NCBI RefSeq assembly: GCF_000208745.1
Contig: NC_030851.1
Location: 301,443 to 365,442 of the forward strand
Source of the DNA: Theobroma cacao
Lineage: Eukaryota > Streptophyta > Magnoliopsida > Malvales > Malvaceae
Length of the DNA: 64,000 nt
Direction: 5' to 3'
In this document: piece by piece, positions 1 through 12,092 of the stretch
Numbering within the stretch: position 1 is the first letter of the stretch
Layout of the letters: each line of letters starts with the position of its first letter
Translations under genes and position numbers: made by a program
The notes under the pieces: generated by a model
What the model saw: only the letters and a program-made list of their open reading frames with translations
The model's database searches: none
What the model was told of the DNA's origin: nothing

Positions 1-755
1 GACCAAGAATATGCTGTTGTGAATATGTGATGTAGTCTGTATTATTGCCACTGACAAAAGTGCCAAGCTTTTTATCAAATGATCTGGTGAAACTTTGTGA
101 AAGGCTAGTTTAATTTGATTGCTCTTCGATCATGCTGTTATATTTATATGGCTGCATTCCTTCATTGTATATTCTCAAAGAAAAATGATTGCCGGATGTC
201 CAGCCAAGAATTTCTTTATTAACACTGAACTAGGTCAATGAAGAATGCACTGGATAGACTCATGGCTGAAGCAGATTGAACTTGAAAGTCTCCCAAATTT
301 TTGCCCAACGGGCTTTCCTTTCAGTTCAATAGGATTAATAAAGAAACCTGATTAAGCATTTGCTGGTTTGAGTATCTTTCCAGTTCACTACTTCACTATG
401 AATCTGTGGTAACAGAAACTTAAAGAATGCGGGAAATTTAAAAAGGAGAGAAAGACGGGCCTCTGAATTTAGTCATTAAGGTCGAAGTGTCAGGGGCTTT
501 GGACAATCTAAATTAAGCTCTCATTCTCTATTATTTTGCAAACAAAGAACAGCAATAGAGGTCCAGTACAAAACTGCAGGATCAACTTAAAAAATTTAAA
601 TATAAACACAACATTTCTTATGCTGTGAAGGTACACTCATATAAATTGCACAACATTGCGGCATATTCATGCATCCTCCCGCAACTACAGTCTTCCCCAT
701 TGAAGCTAGGTTGAAGCATCAGGTTGAGCCCAGGCAAAATGGAGAACTGCAAGTA
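1..755. other. PURH downstream region
   Basis: AT-rich sequence beyond the PURH stop codon. It should hold the PURH 3' UTR, read on the minus strand, and then spacer. I see no conserved protein in six frames, no tRNA-like box and no repeat structure. The place where the transcript ends cannot be fixed by eye. Confidence 0.5.
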
Positions 756-3700
756 TCAATGCCTAAAGTGCCTCACATTGGTGAAAACTAATGAAACTCC
801 ATACTTGTTACAACAGTCCACGGCATCCCCATCTCTAATGCTCCCACCAGGCTCAGCAATGACTCCAATACCACTTTCGCAAGCTTCTTCCACTGCATCT
901 TTCCAAGCTGTTTATAAAATGAACACATCATTGTTAACAAACAGGTTATTGAGGCTTTTCGCTAATTCTTGGTCTACATTCAGTTTAATATATGTTGAGG
1001 AATCATTCCTCCATTGCATGCTTGCACGCATGGCAATTTACTTGCAAACATTCTCCACTATTTACTTGCTTAACTTATAAGCAAAATATGTTTTTTTTTT
1101 TTAACAACATTAAAGTGCAAAAGCTTTCAAAGGTAATAATTACCAAATGGGAAGAATGCATCACTAGCCAAAGCAGCTCCTTTGACCTCATCTCCTGCTT
1201 TCCTCAAAGCTATTCTCAAACTCTCCAGACGGTTTGGCTGCCCGCTTCCCATACCCAACATACGATTGTCCTGACAAATGATGTCAAGGGTTAGAAGATC
1301 TTACAACATTATGCTTTTCTTTCCATGGCTACTTTGTCCCAACTTTTCTTACAATAGGGGGGAGAACTATAATCTAAAAAAATCTGTGCCAAAGCACCGC
1401 TTTAACCAAAATTTAGGACATCCTAGCAAAAGATAAAATACAAACCTTTGCTACTACAATAGCATTGCTTTTGACATGCTTAACACATAGCCATGCAAAT
1501 TCTGCATCACGAAGCTCACTATCTTGTGGCTTCTTCTCAGATACTATATTGAACTGGATATCTTGGGGGGTCAAGTCATCTGAATCCTGGGCTAACCAAC
1601 CACCACCAACTTGTCGAAGTGAGAGCTTTCCTTTCTCATTCTTCTTTGCCTCAAGGATCCTCAATGTCTTTGATTTTCCACGGAGGATCTCAAGCCCCTT
1701 CTCTGTATACTTGGGAGCCACAACAATCTCATAAAACATCCGAGTTTCACCATCTGTTGGGCTTCGGAACTCTCGGATCTCCTTAGCAAGAGCCTAAAAG
1801 TCAAACAAAGTAAGCAATCAAAATGTGTCTATCACTCTTATCTTGATATTGAGGGTAGCATACAAAAAAAAAAATGATATTCAACAATCCCACACCCAAC
1901 ATATAGGAATATAATGGCAGCACAACTCCATATAATGCTTCCAAGAAGTTTATTAACTTACCTCATCTACTTCTATGTTGAAGGCTACAATTCCTCCAAA
2001 CGCACTCACTGGATCAGCTTTCACAGCCAGCCTGTAAGCCTCAAGGATATCATCACGAGAAGCTACCCCACAGGGATTTGTGTGCTTTACAACCACACAT
2101 GTAGGGTTCCTAAACTCTGACACACAGTTCCATGCTGCATCAGCATCTAAATAGTTATTATATGACATTTCCTGCACCAAGATAAATAGAATTAAGGATA
2201 TGCCATGGAACAAAACTGACGAGTAAACATAACACAGGCTGAGACCTACAATGGAAGAAAACGAAAAAAAATCATAATACTCTAATTTGATGACGCTTTT
2301 GAGTCCACAACTACAAACCTAAAAAAGAATAGCAATGAAAAAAGACACCTTTTAGAAAAGGCTACAATACAAATTCTAGCAGGCTTTGTATGATAGAAGC
2401 CAAAATTTTGCTGTCACAACACAGTATGGAAAGGCAGAAGTATGGCGACTAAAAAGCTTTATATTCCTTCACAGAATTTATCAACAGAACAAAGCTGCAT
2501 AAAATAGTAAAAGCAAATACTTCCTTGGACAAGAAAAGGTAGGAAGGAAAAACATGCCAGATAATTCAATATTTCATCTATTCTTTAAATTATTCGCAAG
2601 CATAAACAATCACAAGATCACATAAATAATCCATCTCACCTTCCCATGGTGTTGAATAGCTGTTGCAATACCACCAGCATTGACCTCAGAGAGACTCTTG
2701 TCAATGTAAAATGCAGCCTTCTGATGAGGATTTTCACCATATCGAAGTGAACTTTTGAGGGATAATGGAACCGTCAAGTTGGGAGGGAATTTATCTTCCA
2801 ACAGATAAAGAATTTTGTCAATCTAAATTGTAATGATTATAGATAGCACTAGAAAAACAAATTTAATGAGTTTGTCGCATTGCTTTTTCAAAGAAGACAA
2901 TTAAATTGTTCCCTTATTATTTCATAGTAAATTTTGTTAGTCAGCCCTCAGCTTAAAGCATTAGAAGTCTCATTCTTTTCTTCCAAACATCATCAAAGGA
3001 TTAGAGACCATTTCCAAAAGAATGACCAAATTTATATTTTGTAGCTAAACTTAAGTAAGAGAATACCTCCCACAGTTTGTTTCCAGAGCCACTCTGAAAC
3101 TGCAGAATCATAAGAAGCAACATGCTCAAAAGCCTTCCAAGCAAGCTTTCTCCGGAACTGTTGATCAACCTGACTGCCTTTGAGGTATTCAAGGAGTGCA
3201 GGATAGTCTTGTGAATCAACAACAACCAAGACATCCTTGTGATTCTGTTTAAATGAATGTGTTATTTGCTGTACAAAATAATTAAAATAACAAATGCTTA
3301 ACCTATTCAACTTGAGTTGCCCTTCACTACCAATGTGGTTCAATTACTTGTTCAGATTTGCTTTTTATCAGCTTGGTAATGGATAAAGACTATTTATTGG
3401 AACATGAAACTACATGAAATCAGTTCCAGTTGATACACACTTGGGGCTGAGAAATATAGCAAAAGTGTACAACTTCACTACTAAATCATTAACAATTACC
3501 TTCGCAGCAGCTCTAATCATGGCAGGGCCACCAATATCAATATTCTCTATGCCGTCATCAAATTCAATTCCTCCGGTGGAAGTAACTTTATCATAAAAGG
3601 GATACAAGTTCACAACCACCACATCAAATGTACCTGAAAAAAAACTATTTTAGCTAAAAGACAAAAAAAAAAGGCGAAAGGATGATAAAATACTGGGAAA

Positions 3701-4964
3701 AGAAGTCTTTATAAATAAAAGAGCTTCACCACAAGTTTAGAACTTACCAATTCCATGTTCATTAAGAGCTTCCATGTGATGTTTTTGGTCTCTTCTAGCA
3801 AGAATACCACCATGTATGTTAGGATGTAACGTTTTCACACGACCATCAAGCTGTAAAAGACACTACAGTTAATCTCCAAACTTAATCAGCTTCAAAGCTG
3901 AAATCAAGGCATACTAGTGATGACATCAAATCATTAGGAAAGTATGGTGATCAATCATTAACAGAGAAGATAATGAATGGCTTTGACTTCTTGCTCAAAT
4001 CTTTTTTATCTCATTTTCCTATGACAAATTTATTAGCAAAACAGTCAAAAGCTTCATAAATTATCAGTGAGGATGTCATAATCACTTTGCTTGATTCAGT
4101 TTTCCCCCTTTAATGGTCCTAGAAGCTGTGACGAGGACATGCTATATAAAAACAAAACTAATTAAGTAGGACAGGACATCACAGAATAAGAACCAGCTTA
4201 CCATTTCAGGGAAACAAGTAAGCTGCTCCACTTTGGTTACAGAGACACCAGAATTTTCCAAGGCAGATGCAGTTCCTCCAGTCGAAACAATTGTGTACCT
4301 ATAATTTTAAAAGAAGCAAGTACAAACCAAATTGGCTTCAAAACTGCTGCTTTACATTTAAAAAAAAAAACAAACTGCTTCTTTACATTTTACACTGATA
4401 ATGATTACACAGACCCTACCAACTCCAGTTGAAAAAGAAGAACAAAGAATAAGTAACAACAGTCCATAGCAAACGATGCATAAAAAATATGAAAATATCC
4501 AAAAAGAAAAAAAGGGTGTCATTTATTTACCCTAATTCTTGAAGGCCATTGCCAAGAAAGGCCAGGTCCTTCTTGTCGGACAAAGATATCAACGCTTGCT
4601 TATTGCCTGACAGTGAGCAGAAAAGCCATCACAAACCATCTCCTTTTTTTGTTAAAAAAAGATTACATTTGGGAAAAGGGAAGGCAAGAACAGTACCAGG
4701 GGCAGAGGACTGAGGGTCGTGTTTTGGAACAGCGAGGGTTTGAGAGTCAGCCATGGCTTTGGTTGAAACAGCGTTGCTGGAGCGTAGCGAGAGAAAACGA
4801 AAGCGACCGCAGACAATCGAGTGATAAGAAGAAGAAGGAGAGGGAGAAATGAAAGTATTCCTTTGGAAGGCGCAGCGAGCGGTGTTGAGAGTGTTCGCCG
4901 CGTGGGCAGCGTTAGCGGCGGTGGTGGCGGCAGTAGTAGAAGAAGAAGCAGCTGCCCCAAACAT
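756..4964 (-). CDS. PURH: Bifunctional purine biosynthesis protein PurH (AICAR transformylase / IMP cyclohydrolase), plastid-targeted
   Basis: Catalyses the last two steps of de novo IMP synthesis: formylation of AICAR with 10-formyl-THF, then ring closure to IMP. Eleven exons join in frame to 615 aa: 4697..4964, 4531..4606, 4202..4298, 3748..3850, 3500..3633, 3067..3244, 2640..2794, 1962..2171, 1446..1793, 1144..1270, 756..907. The first ~60 residues are rich in Ser, Ala and Arg, as in a chloroplast transit peptide. The N-terminal MGS-like cyclohydrolase domain includes [10 protein letters not shown] and HGGILARRD. The transformylase domain includes [15 protein letters not shown] and [15 protein letters not shown], whose Lys366-His367 pair matches the catalytic Lys-His of the family. 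The protein ends FTNVRHFRH. The start is the ATG at 4964; an in-frame extension to 5000 begins with GTG and lies near the expected cap site, so I rejected it. Length and exon phases are consistent and no break was seen. Confidence 0.96.
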
Positions 4965-5011
4965 CTCTCTCTTTCTTTTGTTTTTGTCCCACTCCCACAC
5001 ACTCTCTCTCC

Positions 5012-5018
5012 TTAAATA
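5012..5018 (-). promoter_or_regulatory. TATA-like box of PURH
   Basis: On the minus strand the sequence TATTTAAG lies about 50 bp upstream of the PURH ATG. That predicts a cap site near 4985 and a short CT/GA-rich leader. Spacing is plausible, but there is no direct evidence of transcription start. Confidence 0.5.
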
Positions 5019-5024
5019 GTGGTA

Positions 5025-5713
5025 GTAGAATCTTCTTCCATGTCTACCGCTGTTTCTTATTTTTCATTTTATTTTTTTCTTTAACATTCATGGTCTTATT
5101 TTTCCGATTTATTAATGGCTTGTTTAAAGCAAAAATTTTACTATAATCTTCGGATACCGAAAAATCGTGCGTGGATACAACAAAAGAATATGAAATATAC
5201 ATTACTGTATACTATACAAAAGGCAAAACTCTTAGTAGAGAGAATTCAGGGATTCCATGGCCAAAAAACACACTCTGCGGAGCAAAGCCTAAACACCATT
5301 TACAGAATTGCTATGGCAGCATTGCTGATAGTAAAAGAAGGGGAAATGAAAACTTGTTAGCGTCTTCAAGAGGGTCAGCAGGGTGTAGTGAATGATGATG
5401 GATTGATACTTTGATAGTCCATCTTTAATGTCAACGGAACCAATGTCAGTCACTGCAAATAAATACAGAATCTCCAGAGTCAACCCTACCTGCAAAATAA
5501 ACCTTTCCCATTAAATCTTTGTTTCGTTTTGATTTGAAGATTTAGGGCTGTGACTAGTTTGAGGCTTGAACCAAAACCTCTACATTCAAATCTCTTGCAG
5601 CCAAATTATAAAATGCTTGAAAAAATTTACTAACAAATATAAAAGAAATTGTGGATGGTTAATTGCTTGTTGACTCTAATTTCATTGATGACAAGCACAA
5701 TAATCAATTACCG
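5025..5713. other. Spacer between PURH promoter and FRS2 3' end
   Basis: No supported gene. Short ORFs here lack family resemblance and have no splice partners. It contains the upstream region of PURH and probably the distal 3' UTR of FRS2. Confidence 0.5.
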
Positions 5714-5794
5714 AAGTCGAATACTTTCAATCACCTCAGTTAGACAAGTTCTGTAAGTCGAATACTTCTATCACCTTTGTTAGACAAGTTCTGT
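5714..5794. repeat. Two-copy tandem repeat of about 41 bp beside the FRS2 stop codon
   Basis: Unit 1 (5714-5754) and unit 2 (5755-5794) both begin aagtcgaatactt and end ttagacaagttctgt, with a few differences and one indel between them. The pair lies immediately downstream of the FRS2 stop codon (5803-5805, minus strand), so it would be in the 3' UTR. Confidence 0.85.
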
Positions 5795-5802
5795 AATGTC
5801 AC

Positions 5803-8800
5803 CTAACGAGAGACGTGTTTGGAATGTAGCTGTTTTGATGCCATGCCATGCAACTGAGGGGGACCTACTCCTACATTACGTTGGTCCTGAAATAAGAGCA
5901 AAATCCTGATGTAAAAAAATCAGAGAAACAAAATGCCAGAAAATTCCAAACAGCAACTTCAGTACCATGTCTTGTATATCATCTTGAATGTCATAACAAA
6001 TGGGAATAGTTTGCGGTCTGAAGTGTAACTGTCCCTGTGAGGGCACAACAGGCATCATTATTTAACAAGATTAACGAGCTTATTCAAACACAAATGATAA
6101 TTTGAGGAGAGCTCAATACAAGGGAACCATACTTCTTGTGGTATGGCCCTGGAAGCATGAAAAACCCTCAATACCATCATTATCCGTATAAAAGGCAAAG
6201 TTCTCAGCAATCACATAACAGAAAGCCATACCATCCCATGCATTCTTTGTTGAGTAATGTAATGAGCATCATGTGGTGGGGCAATAGAGTTCACTTGTCC
6301 CTGCAACACGAATGAAATCATACCTTCTAAGAATTGTGCCAAATAACATACACCAACATGCTTGTAAAACGATATGAATTTATCCTATGTTGATTATTAG
6401 AAGTCTATAAGAACCATATAAAATCCTTGATCAATAATTAGTTTATTGGTGAAATCCTTGATCAATAACCAAATAATCACATAAGGATGCTTGTCCATGG
6501 CGGAGGGCAATCTCATACCATTCCCTGCACAAGTTGTTGAGCACCAAAATAGCTATCAATAGCTGGAGTCCTTGAATTCAGTTGTTCCTACAAAAACAAC
6601 CCAAGAATTTTAGTAAAACTGTTCGCGTGGTCAAAATGGTACAAGTTTTCTTTTCCACATTATGGTCACTGAAAGACTAAGTCATACCATCCCACGAATG
6701 CTCTCTTGTGACTCATAAGAACATTCAAGGCTTGGCACCCGTATATTTGATTGTCCCTGAAGCAATTTTGGAATTCCTATTAAGATATTGTTTTATAATA
6801 AAATTTCACAGGCAGAATTTCTTTGGGGAATGGTAAAAGCATGTTAAAACAGGCACACAACCACCACTAACCATTTGTTGCCAGCTGTCAGGCATCCCAG
6901 AGTTTGAGATCTCTCCTTCTGGATATCCCTAAAAGATACAAAACAGGTATGATGAAAATCAAAAAGGTTTGGTTAAAAATTAGAATTTAATAACAATTAC
7001 AGCAGAGAACTCCCTGACCTGTCTTTTTTGGGATGCATTAATCCTTTTTACTGCCTTGGATGTGCTGTTACTTTGGTTCAATTCTTCAAAGTGATGAGAG
7101 CCTTGAGTTTGTGGTGACATCAGTTCTGTTACACCCCGAATTGAGTAATTGACACTCTCGCATTTTCTCAATGCTTCTTCCAGAGCATTGAGTACAATAT
7201 TGTAACTCCCCTGAGATAAAGACCCTTCATCACCCAATTTAAAGGCCCGTTGACAAAGATCATTGTAACGTTGCATTCTAGTTTCAAGAACATCTGATTC
7301 TTCTCCTGTGGTTTGTCTACTCTTTGCATCCTTTGTCCAACGTTTCAATATATGTTGTGAAGGGATGCTTTGAACCCCAGACAACTGCAGAATAATCAGT
7401 ATATGTCTACAAGGAAAACCATTAAATTCAAATCCACGACATAAACAAGATATATCTGACGTTGCCTCATTCCACACCACAATAAAATCTTGATTTTTTT
7501 CGAAGTCTTGAACCTTAAAAGTTTTAGTGCCTCCCTGTTCACTTTCTTTTCTTGGATGACAAGCAATCCCTCCCAAAACTTCAACCTGGAATTTTTTAAA
7601 TATTGCATGTGTGTACAAAGGAGACATTTGTTTTTCAAAAAGTGATGGAGATTTCAACTGAGGTGGTTTATGCCAAGTTTCAAAATCAGCTTTAGCTTCC
7701 TCTTCAGACTTCTCTCGTAGAATTGTTTTATACTGATCTAAAAACTCTTTTAAAGTAGTTTTCCTCTGCAGATGTTTGTCAAAGAGAGAGCTTACACTGT
7801 CTGAACGTTGCATTGTAGATATCCCTGCAAGCAAAATGCCTCTCATGTAGGCTGGCACCCATTGTTGACGATCTTCATATAATGATTGAAACCAGATGTC
7901 ATTTTTTAAATTGAATCCATCAACCAATTCCCACCATTTCTTTTCAAACTGTTCATCGGTATAAGATTTAAAGACACATTCATCAAATTTGGTCATGAAA
8001 TTTTCATGTTGCCCCATCACATAACTAAGCTTCTCCGGTATCTTGCTCACTATATGCCACAAGCAAAAACAATGACGGGAATCAGGAAAGACCTCTGCTA
8101 TAGCTTCTTTCAATGCTTTGTCATGATCAGTTAGTATTACTTTTGGAGCTCGTCCACCCATTGCTCTAAGCCATGCCCGCATAAGCCAGGCATAAGTTAA
8201 TTTAGTCTCATCAGCAACTAACGCACACCCAAGTAACAGAAACTGAAAGTGATGATTCACACCAATAAAGGGAACAAATGGTAACTTATATTCATTCGTG
8301 ATATAAGTGGTGTCAAAAAAAACCACATCATAAAAATAGCCATAATCAAGCCTTCCTTTGGCATCAACCCAAAACAAGTTTCTCAAGCGCTGCTCTTCAT
8401 TGAGATCTATAGAATAAAAGAAGTTAGGATTTTCATCTTGCATATAGAGAAAATGATCAAGCAAAGCTTTAACATCTCCCTCCTCTAAACCTAAGAGCTG
8501 AGAGCTACGTAATCGATTTGTGTCACCACCCTTATGACTCTCAAGTTTCTTGTGCCCACCAAATTGTCTGGACATGGAAACATACATTTTTTTGGTTCTT
8601 CCATGCAATGTATGGACATTACTATTACCTAGACCTAAATTTCTATGACCTCCGGAGAAATATGCCTGGTCTGGAAATATATCATGGTTATGCTCCTTGA
8701 TGAAACTACGAACAATCCACCTTCCATCTTGCCTTCTCTTCACATGCATGCCGGCTTTGCAGTCTGTTTTTGACCATGATCGGTTAACTCTACCTCTTTT

Positions 8801-9277
8801 CTTCTTGACAGGAATGGTTGTTGCAATATCCGCACATGGAACAGGTTCTGGAGTCTCCACTCCACCAGACTCTCGCTCATTTCCATATCTAGTGCATACA
8901 AACTTTGCATCAATAAACTTCCCAGAAATTCTTGATCGACGGCTAGCTTTTATTATAGTGGTAAAGCCGACAAACTTGGCGTATTCTTTGTAGAATGAAA
9001 AAGCTTCCTCCTTTGATTCAAATTCCATTCCATCATGAGGCTCAAAATTCTTCACAGAATTCAAGTTTATTTCACGTCCAGTGTATGCTCTGGGTCCTGC
9101 ATCTACTACCGCTACACCAACATTTCGCCCACCATTTCCCTCATCATTCCCGCTGACTCTGCCTCTGTCATGCCTTCCATCACCACCCTCCATCATGTTA
9201 ATGTTCACATTGGGTCTGTTGTCTTCCTTATGATACTCTCCAGACGGGAGCTCAAGATCAATCCCCGTGGGAACCAT
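5803..9277 (-). CDS. FRS2: FAR1-RELATED SEQUENCE 2-like transcription factor (domesticated MULE transposase)
   Basis: Member of the FHY3/FAR1 family, nuclear regulators of light and other responses derived from Mutator-like transposases. The main exon (7019..9277) encodes 753 aa. It has a FAR1 DNA-binding zinc domain at ~84-200 (Cys128, Cys173, His196, His198), a MULE transposase domain at ~315-410 (FFDTTY, ILTDHDKAL) and a SWIM zinc finger at 611-625 (C-x-C...C-x-H). Six short downstream exons, all phase 0, complete 891 aa: 6872..6928, 6688..6756, 6519..6587, 6232..6300, 5966..6034, 5803..5886. Four of these are exactly 69 bp and encode diverged copies of one 23-residue unit starting G/E-Q and ending GM or DM. 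The protein ends LHSKHVSR. An in-frame TAA at 9281-9283 supports the ATG at 9277. Opening residues (IDLELPSGE) and the whole core best fit FRS2 as I recall it; FAR1/FHY3 are close alternatives. Confidence 0.93.
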
Positions 9278-9840
9278 TCCTTAATCCTCTCTAAAACCAA
9301 ATCGTAAGAGGGAAACAATCCACACGTGTTCAAGATATCAACTGAAAGTAAAGTTCCCACATCAAAATAAAGTGCTTTCAAATTCAACCCAAGTGAGGGA
9401 AAAAAATTGCAAATTCCGCAACTTGTCTGAAAAGAAAAATGAAAGATTGAAACTTTGACAAACATATCGGTAATTGGGTTATTTGCAAACATATCAGTGA
9501 GCATATTTCAATCAAATGATTGAAGAAATAAGAAAAACCAAAGAAGGAAATCAAAACAGCTGATACCATGCATATTAACTCAACCCAAAATATAAAGTAC
9601 ACTGCTATCAATGAAAAACAAAGCCAACGGCTACCAGTGGTATAAACCATGGAAAATTGTTGCTATTGGAAGCTAACTAAGAGCAAAAATATTTCTTTTT
9701 TCTTTTAAAGAATAGGGGGGAGAAGAAAAACCCAGAAGGAAATTAAAGAGTGAAGTAGTTTACCTGAGTTGAAGGAGGATTTGATCAGTAAGCAGGCAAA
9801 GAGAGAGAGGTTTAAGAGCGAGTAGACAAGAAGTTTAGTT
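9278..9840 (-). other. FRS2 leader with probable 5'-UTR intron
   Basis: On the minus strand a good donor (CTCAG/GTAAAC, intron from 9763) and a good acceptor (TTTTCTTTTCAG/A, intron end 9427) bracket a 337-bp non-coding intron between the likely cap region and the ATG. Assigned from splice-site quality only. Confidence 0.6.
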
Positions 9841-11365
9841 AGGGCAAGCATAAGACGAGAATGCCGTACTCGCAATCTTTGGCATTTTCGATACTCGCGT
9901 GTCCCTGCGATTTCTAGTGGTAGTGGGCCATCCCAATATTTTCAGCCCAAAGATGAAGAAAACAGGAGAAATGGCCCAAACTTTTTTAAATATTCTCGAG
10001 CCTAGGCCCATCAATTCCATTGCATAAGTCTTTTTTATGGGACAAATTGGACCTTGGACTTTGTTTGAGAATTAATCCAATAAAATCGGTAAAATGATTC
10101 GATTAATTTCGAAACGAGTGCGGGTTATATCGATTAATTCAGTTATTTTTAATTTTAAAATTTTGTTCTCTTTTAATCGAATTAATTGGTTTAGGATAAT
10201 AAGAAAGTATATAGCATAGAAAGAACAAAATCAAGAAAATTGGGTTCGAGTTCAAATATTTTGGTTAATTCAATTACTAACCAAATTAATCGATCTAATT
10301 CGATTAATCGGTCAATCAACGAATACTTTATTTTGAACCGATTTATAAATTATACTCGTGAAATTTTCAAAACGTAGTGCTAAGGTATATAACGGTGACA
10401 AAGAGTGTATGACAGGCAAATCCAATAACTTAATGTCACCATATATCCAATTTGTAGTTCTAAATTTTTTATTATTTTTTTCTTCCATTAAGGTTAGTAT
10501 TAAACTAATTTTCTGACCTAAGTGAAGCATGTTCTTGGTGTTTAATTAGGCTTGATTTCCTTTGAATAAATTAATAAAAAAAACACTAATTTTATAATAT
10601 TTATAAGTTGGGGACTACATGAATCACATGACTCCCTAGTCAAAATGTTGACCTACATATATGATACCCCACTTTTTAATTAATAGATTGATCCATGTTT
10701 GGGACGCATTAATTAATTAATAAAACATGATTAACCTAATTGTCTAAAAACAAGTGACAACACCCACAGATTGTGTACTCCACTACAACAAATTTGACAT
10801 TCGGCTGTAATTTTTTTTATAATACCGTTAACATTCTTTTTAACTGCACTCGTTTTATCTTTTAATAATATTTTTATAAATTAAATTATATTGTTTATAT
10901 ATATATATTGACATGGTCGGTTTAGAATTGAAGAAATTCAAGACATTGACTGTTCAGATGTTAGTAAAGTTATCTCTTTTGTGTGTAAAGAACATAAAAC
11001 TCAAGGGAAAAAGAAATAAAAAGAAATCGAAAATGTGGAATTAGCCAAAAGGAAGAGCAACAACGTAAACCCAAGGAAGATAGAAGAAGCCGCCCCGAGT
11101 TGGGTGGATTCTTTTCGCTTTGTTTTATAGGTGAGTGAGGTATTGCTTTGTGGGAAAGAGAAGCAGCTAAGATGATCAATCCTTTGAAACCGCGTGGACA
11201 CTGACACAACAAGATTTACCAGCGTCAATGGAAATTATTCTTTTTTAAACCCAAATTAAACAAAGGGGAAAATGGGGTTGCAAAGGCCATGTTCTATGCA
11301 CATGAGAGACACTCAGACAAAAAAATATATATTCAAATAAATATGGTTTAAATATTGAAAAAAAA

Positions 11366-11580
11366 AGTCTCTTAATTATCTCATTTTATGCGAAAAAATT
11401 CATATTCTTTCGTTGTATCGGCAAAAATCTTTCTTTTTTGATTTATGCTCATGTAAATCTTAACTTTAATGAAAAATTAATGGCTATTTAAGAGTTTAAA
11501 TGGATACAAATCAAATGATAAGTGTTTCTTTTAATACAATGAAAATATAAAAAAGTTTCGCATAATGGGACATAGTTTAC
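11366..11580. mobile_element. MITE-like foldback element
   Basis: The left part, tcattttatgcgaaaaa at 11,381 onward, matches the reverse complement of the right part ending cgcataatggga near 11,570. Pairing continues inward: ttcgttgtat matches the complement of atacaatgaa, and gatttatgctcatgtaaat matches the complement of the tract at 11,495-11,515. The whole is an imperfect palindrome of about 190-215 bp without coding capacity. This is typical of a non-autonomous DNA element. Exact ends and target-site duplication are not clear. Confidence 0.55.
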
Positions 11581-12066
11581 TGATTTGTTTTATCATTTAC
11601 ATATATACCAATATATATATATATATATTTGTCAGGACAGCACCCAGCAGCTATATATATATATTCATGCAACCAAATCTACAGATAGAATCTGGAGTAG
11701 CTGCAGCATCCAAGGCAAAATTTTTTTAAACCTAAGCTCTTGTTCTCACTTTGACCAGTTAAAGTTGAACCAAAACCCACTATGCAAGCAAGGCTTTCAT
11801 CAATGGTTGAATTGTTTAGATACATATATATACCCTAGCTCGGAGGATGTCTATGTTAAGAGTATAGTTGAAAAGAAAACTAAAAGAGTTGAGTATTCAA
11901 GAAATTTTCTTGAAAAAAGAAAAATTGTATGATGACATACTTAGAAAGAAAACATAGATGCATGCATGGTTAATATCCACTAACTTGGACATATATGAAT
12001 ACATAGTTGGATACCAACTGTTTTCAAGCTATAGTAACTAGATTTTTCTATTGCTTCAGGTGCATT

Positions 12067-12092
12067 TGTGTGTGTGTGTGTGTGTGTGTGTG
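12067..12092. repeat. (TG)n microsatellite
   Basis: Thirteen uninterrupted TG dinucleotides. Confidence 0.95.

Noticed and set aside
4965..5000. N-terminal extension of PURH to position 5000
   Set aside because: The extended frame begins with GTG, not ATG, and lies between the TATA-like box and the expected cap site. The ATG at 4964 gives a normal transit peptide.
10225..10245. ggttcgagttcaaa as a tRNA B box
   Set aside because: No matching A box, acceptor stem or anticodon arm is present nearby. It sits in degenerate AT-rich repeat sequence.
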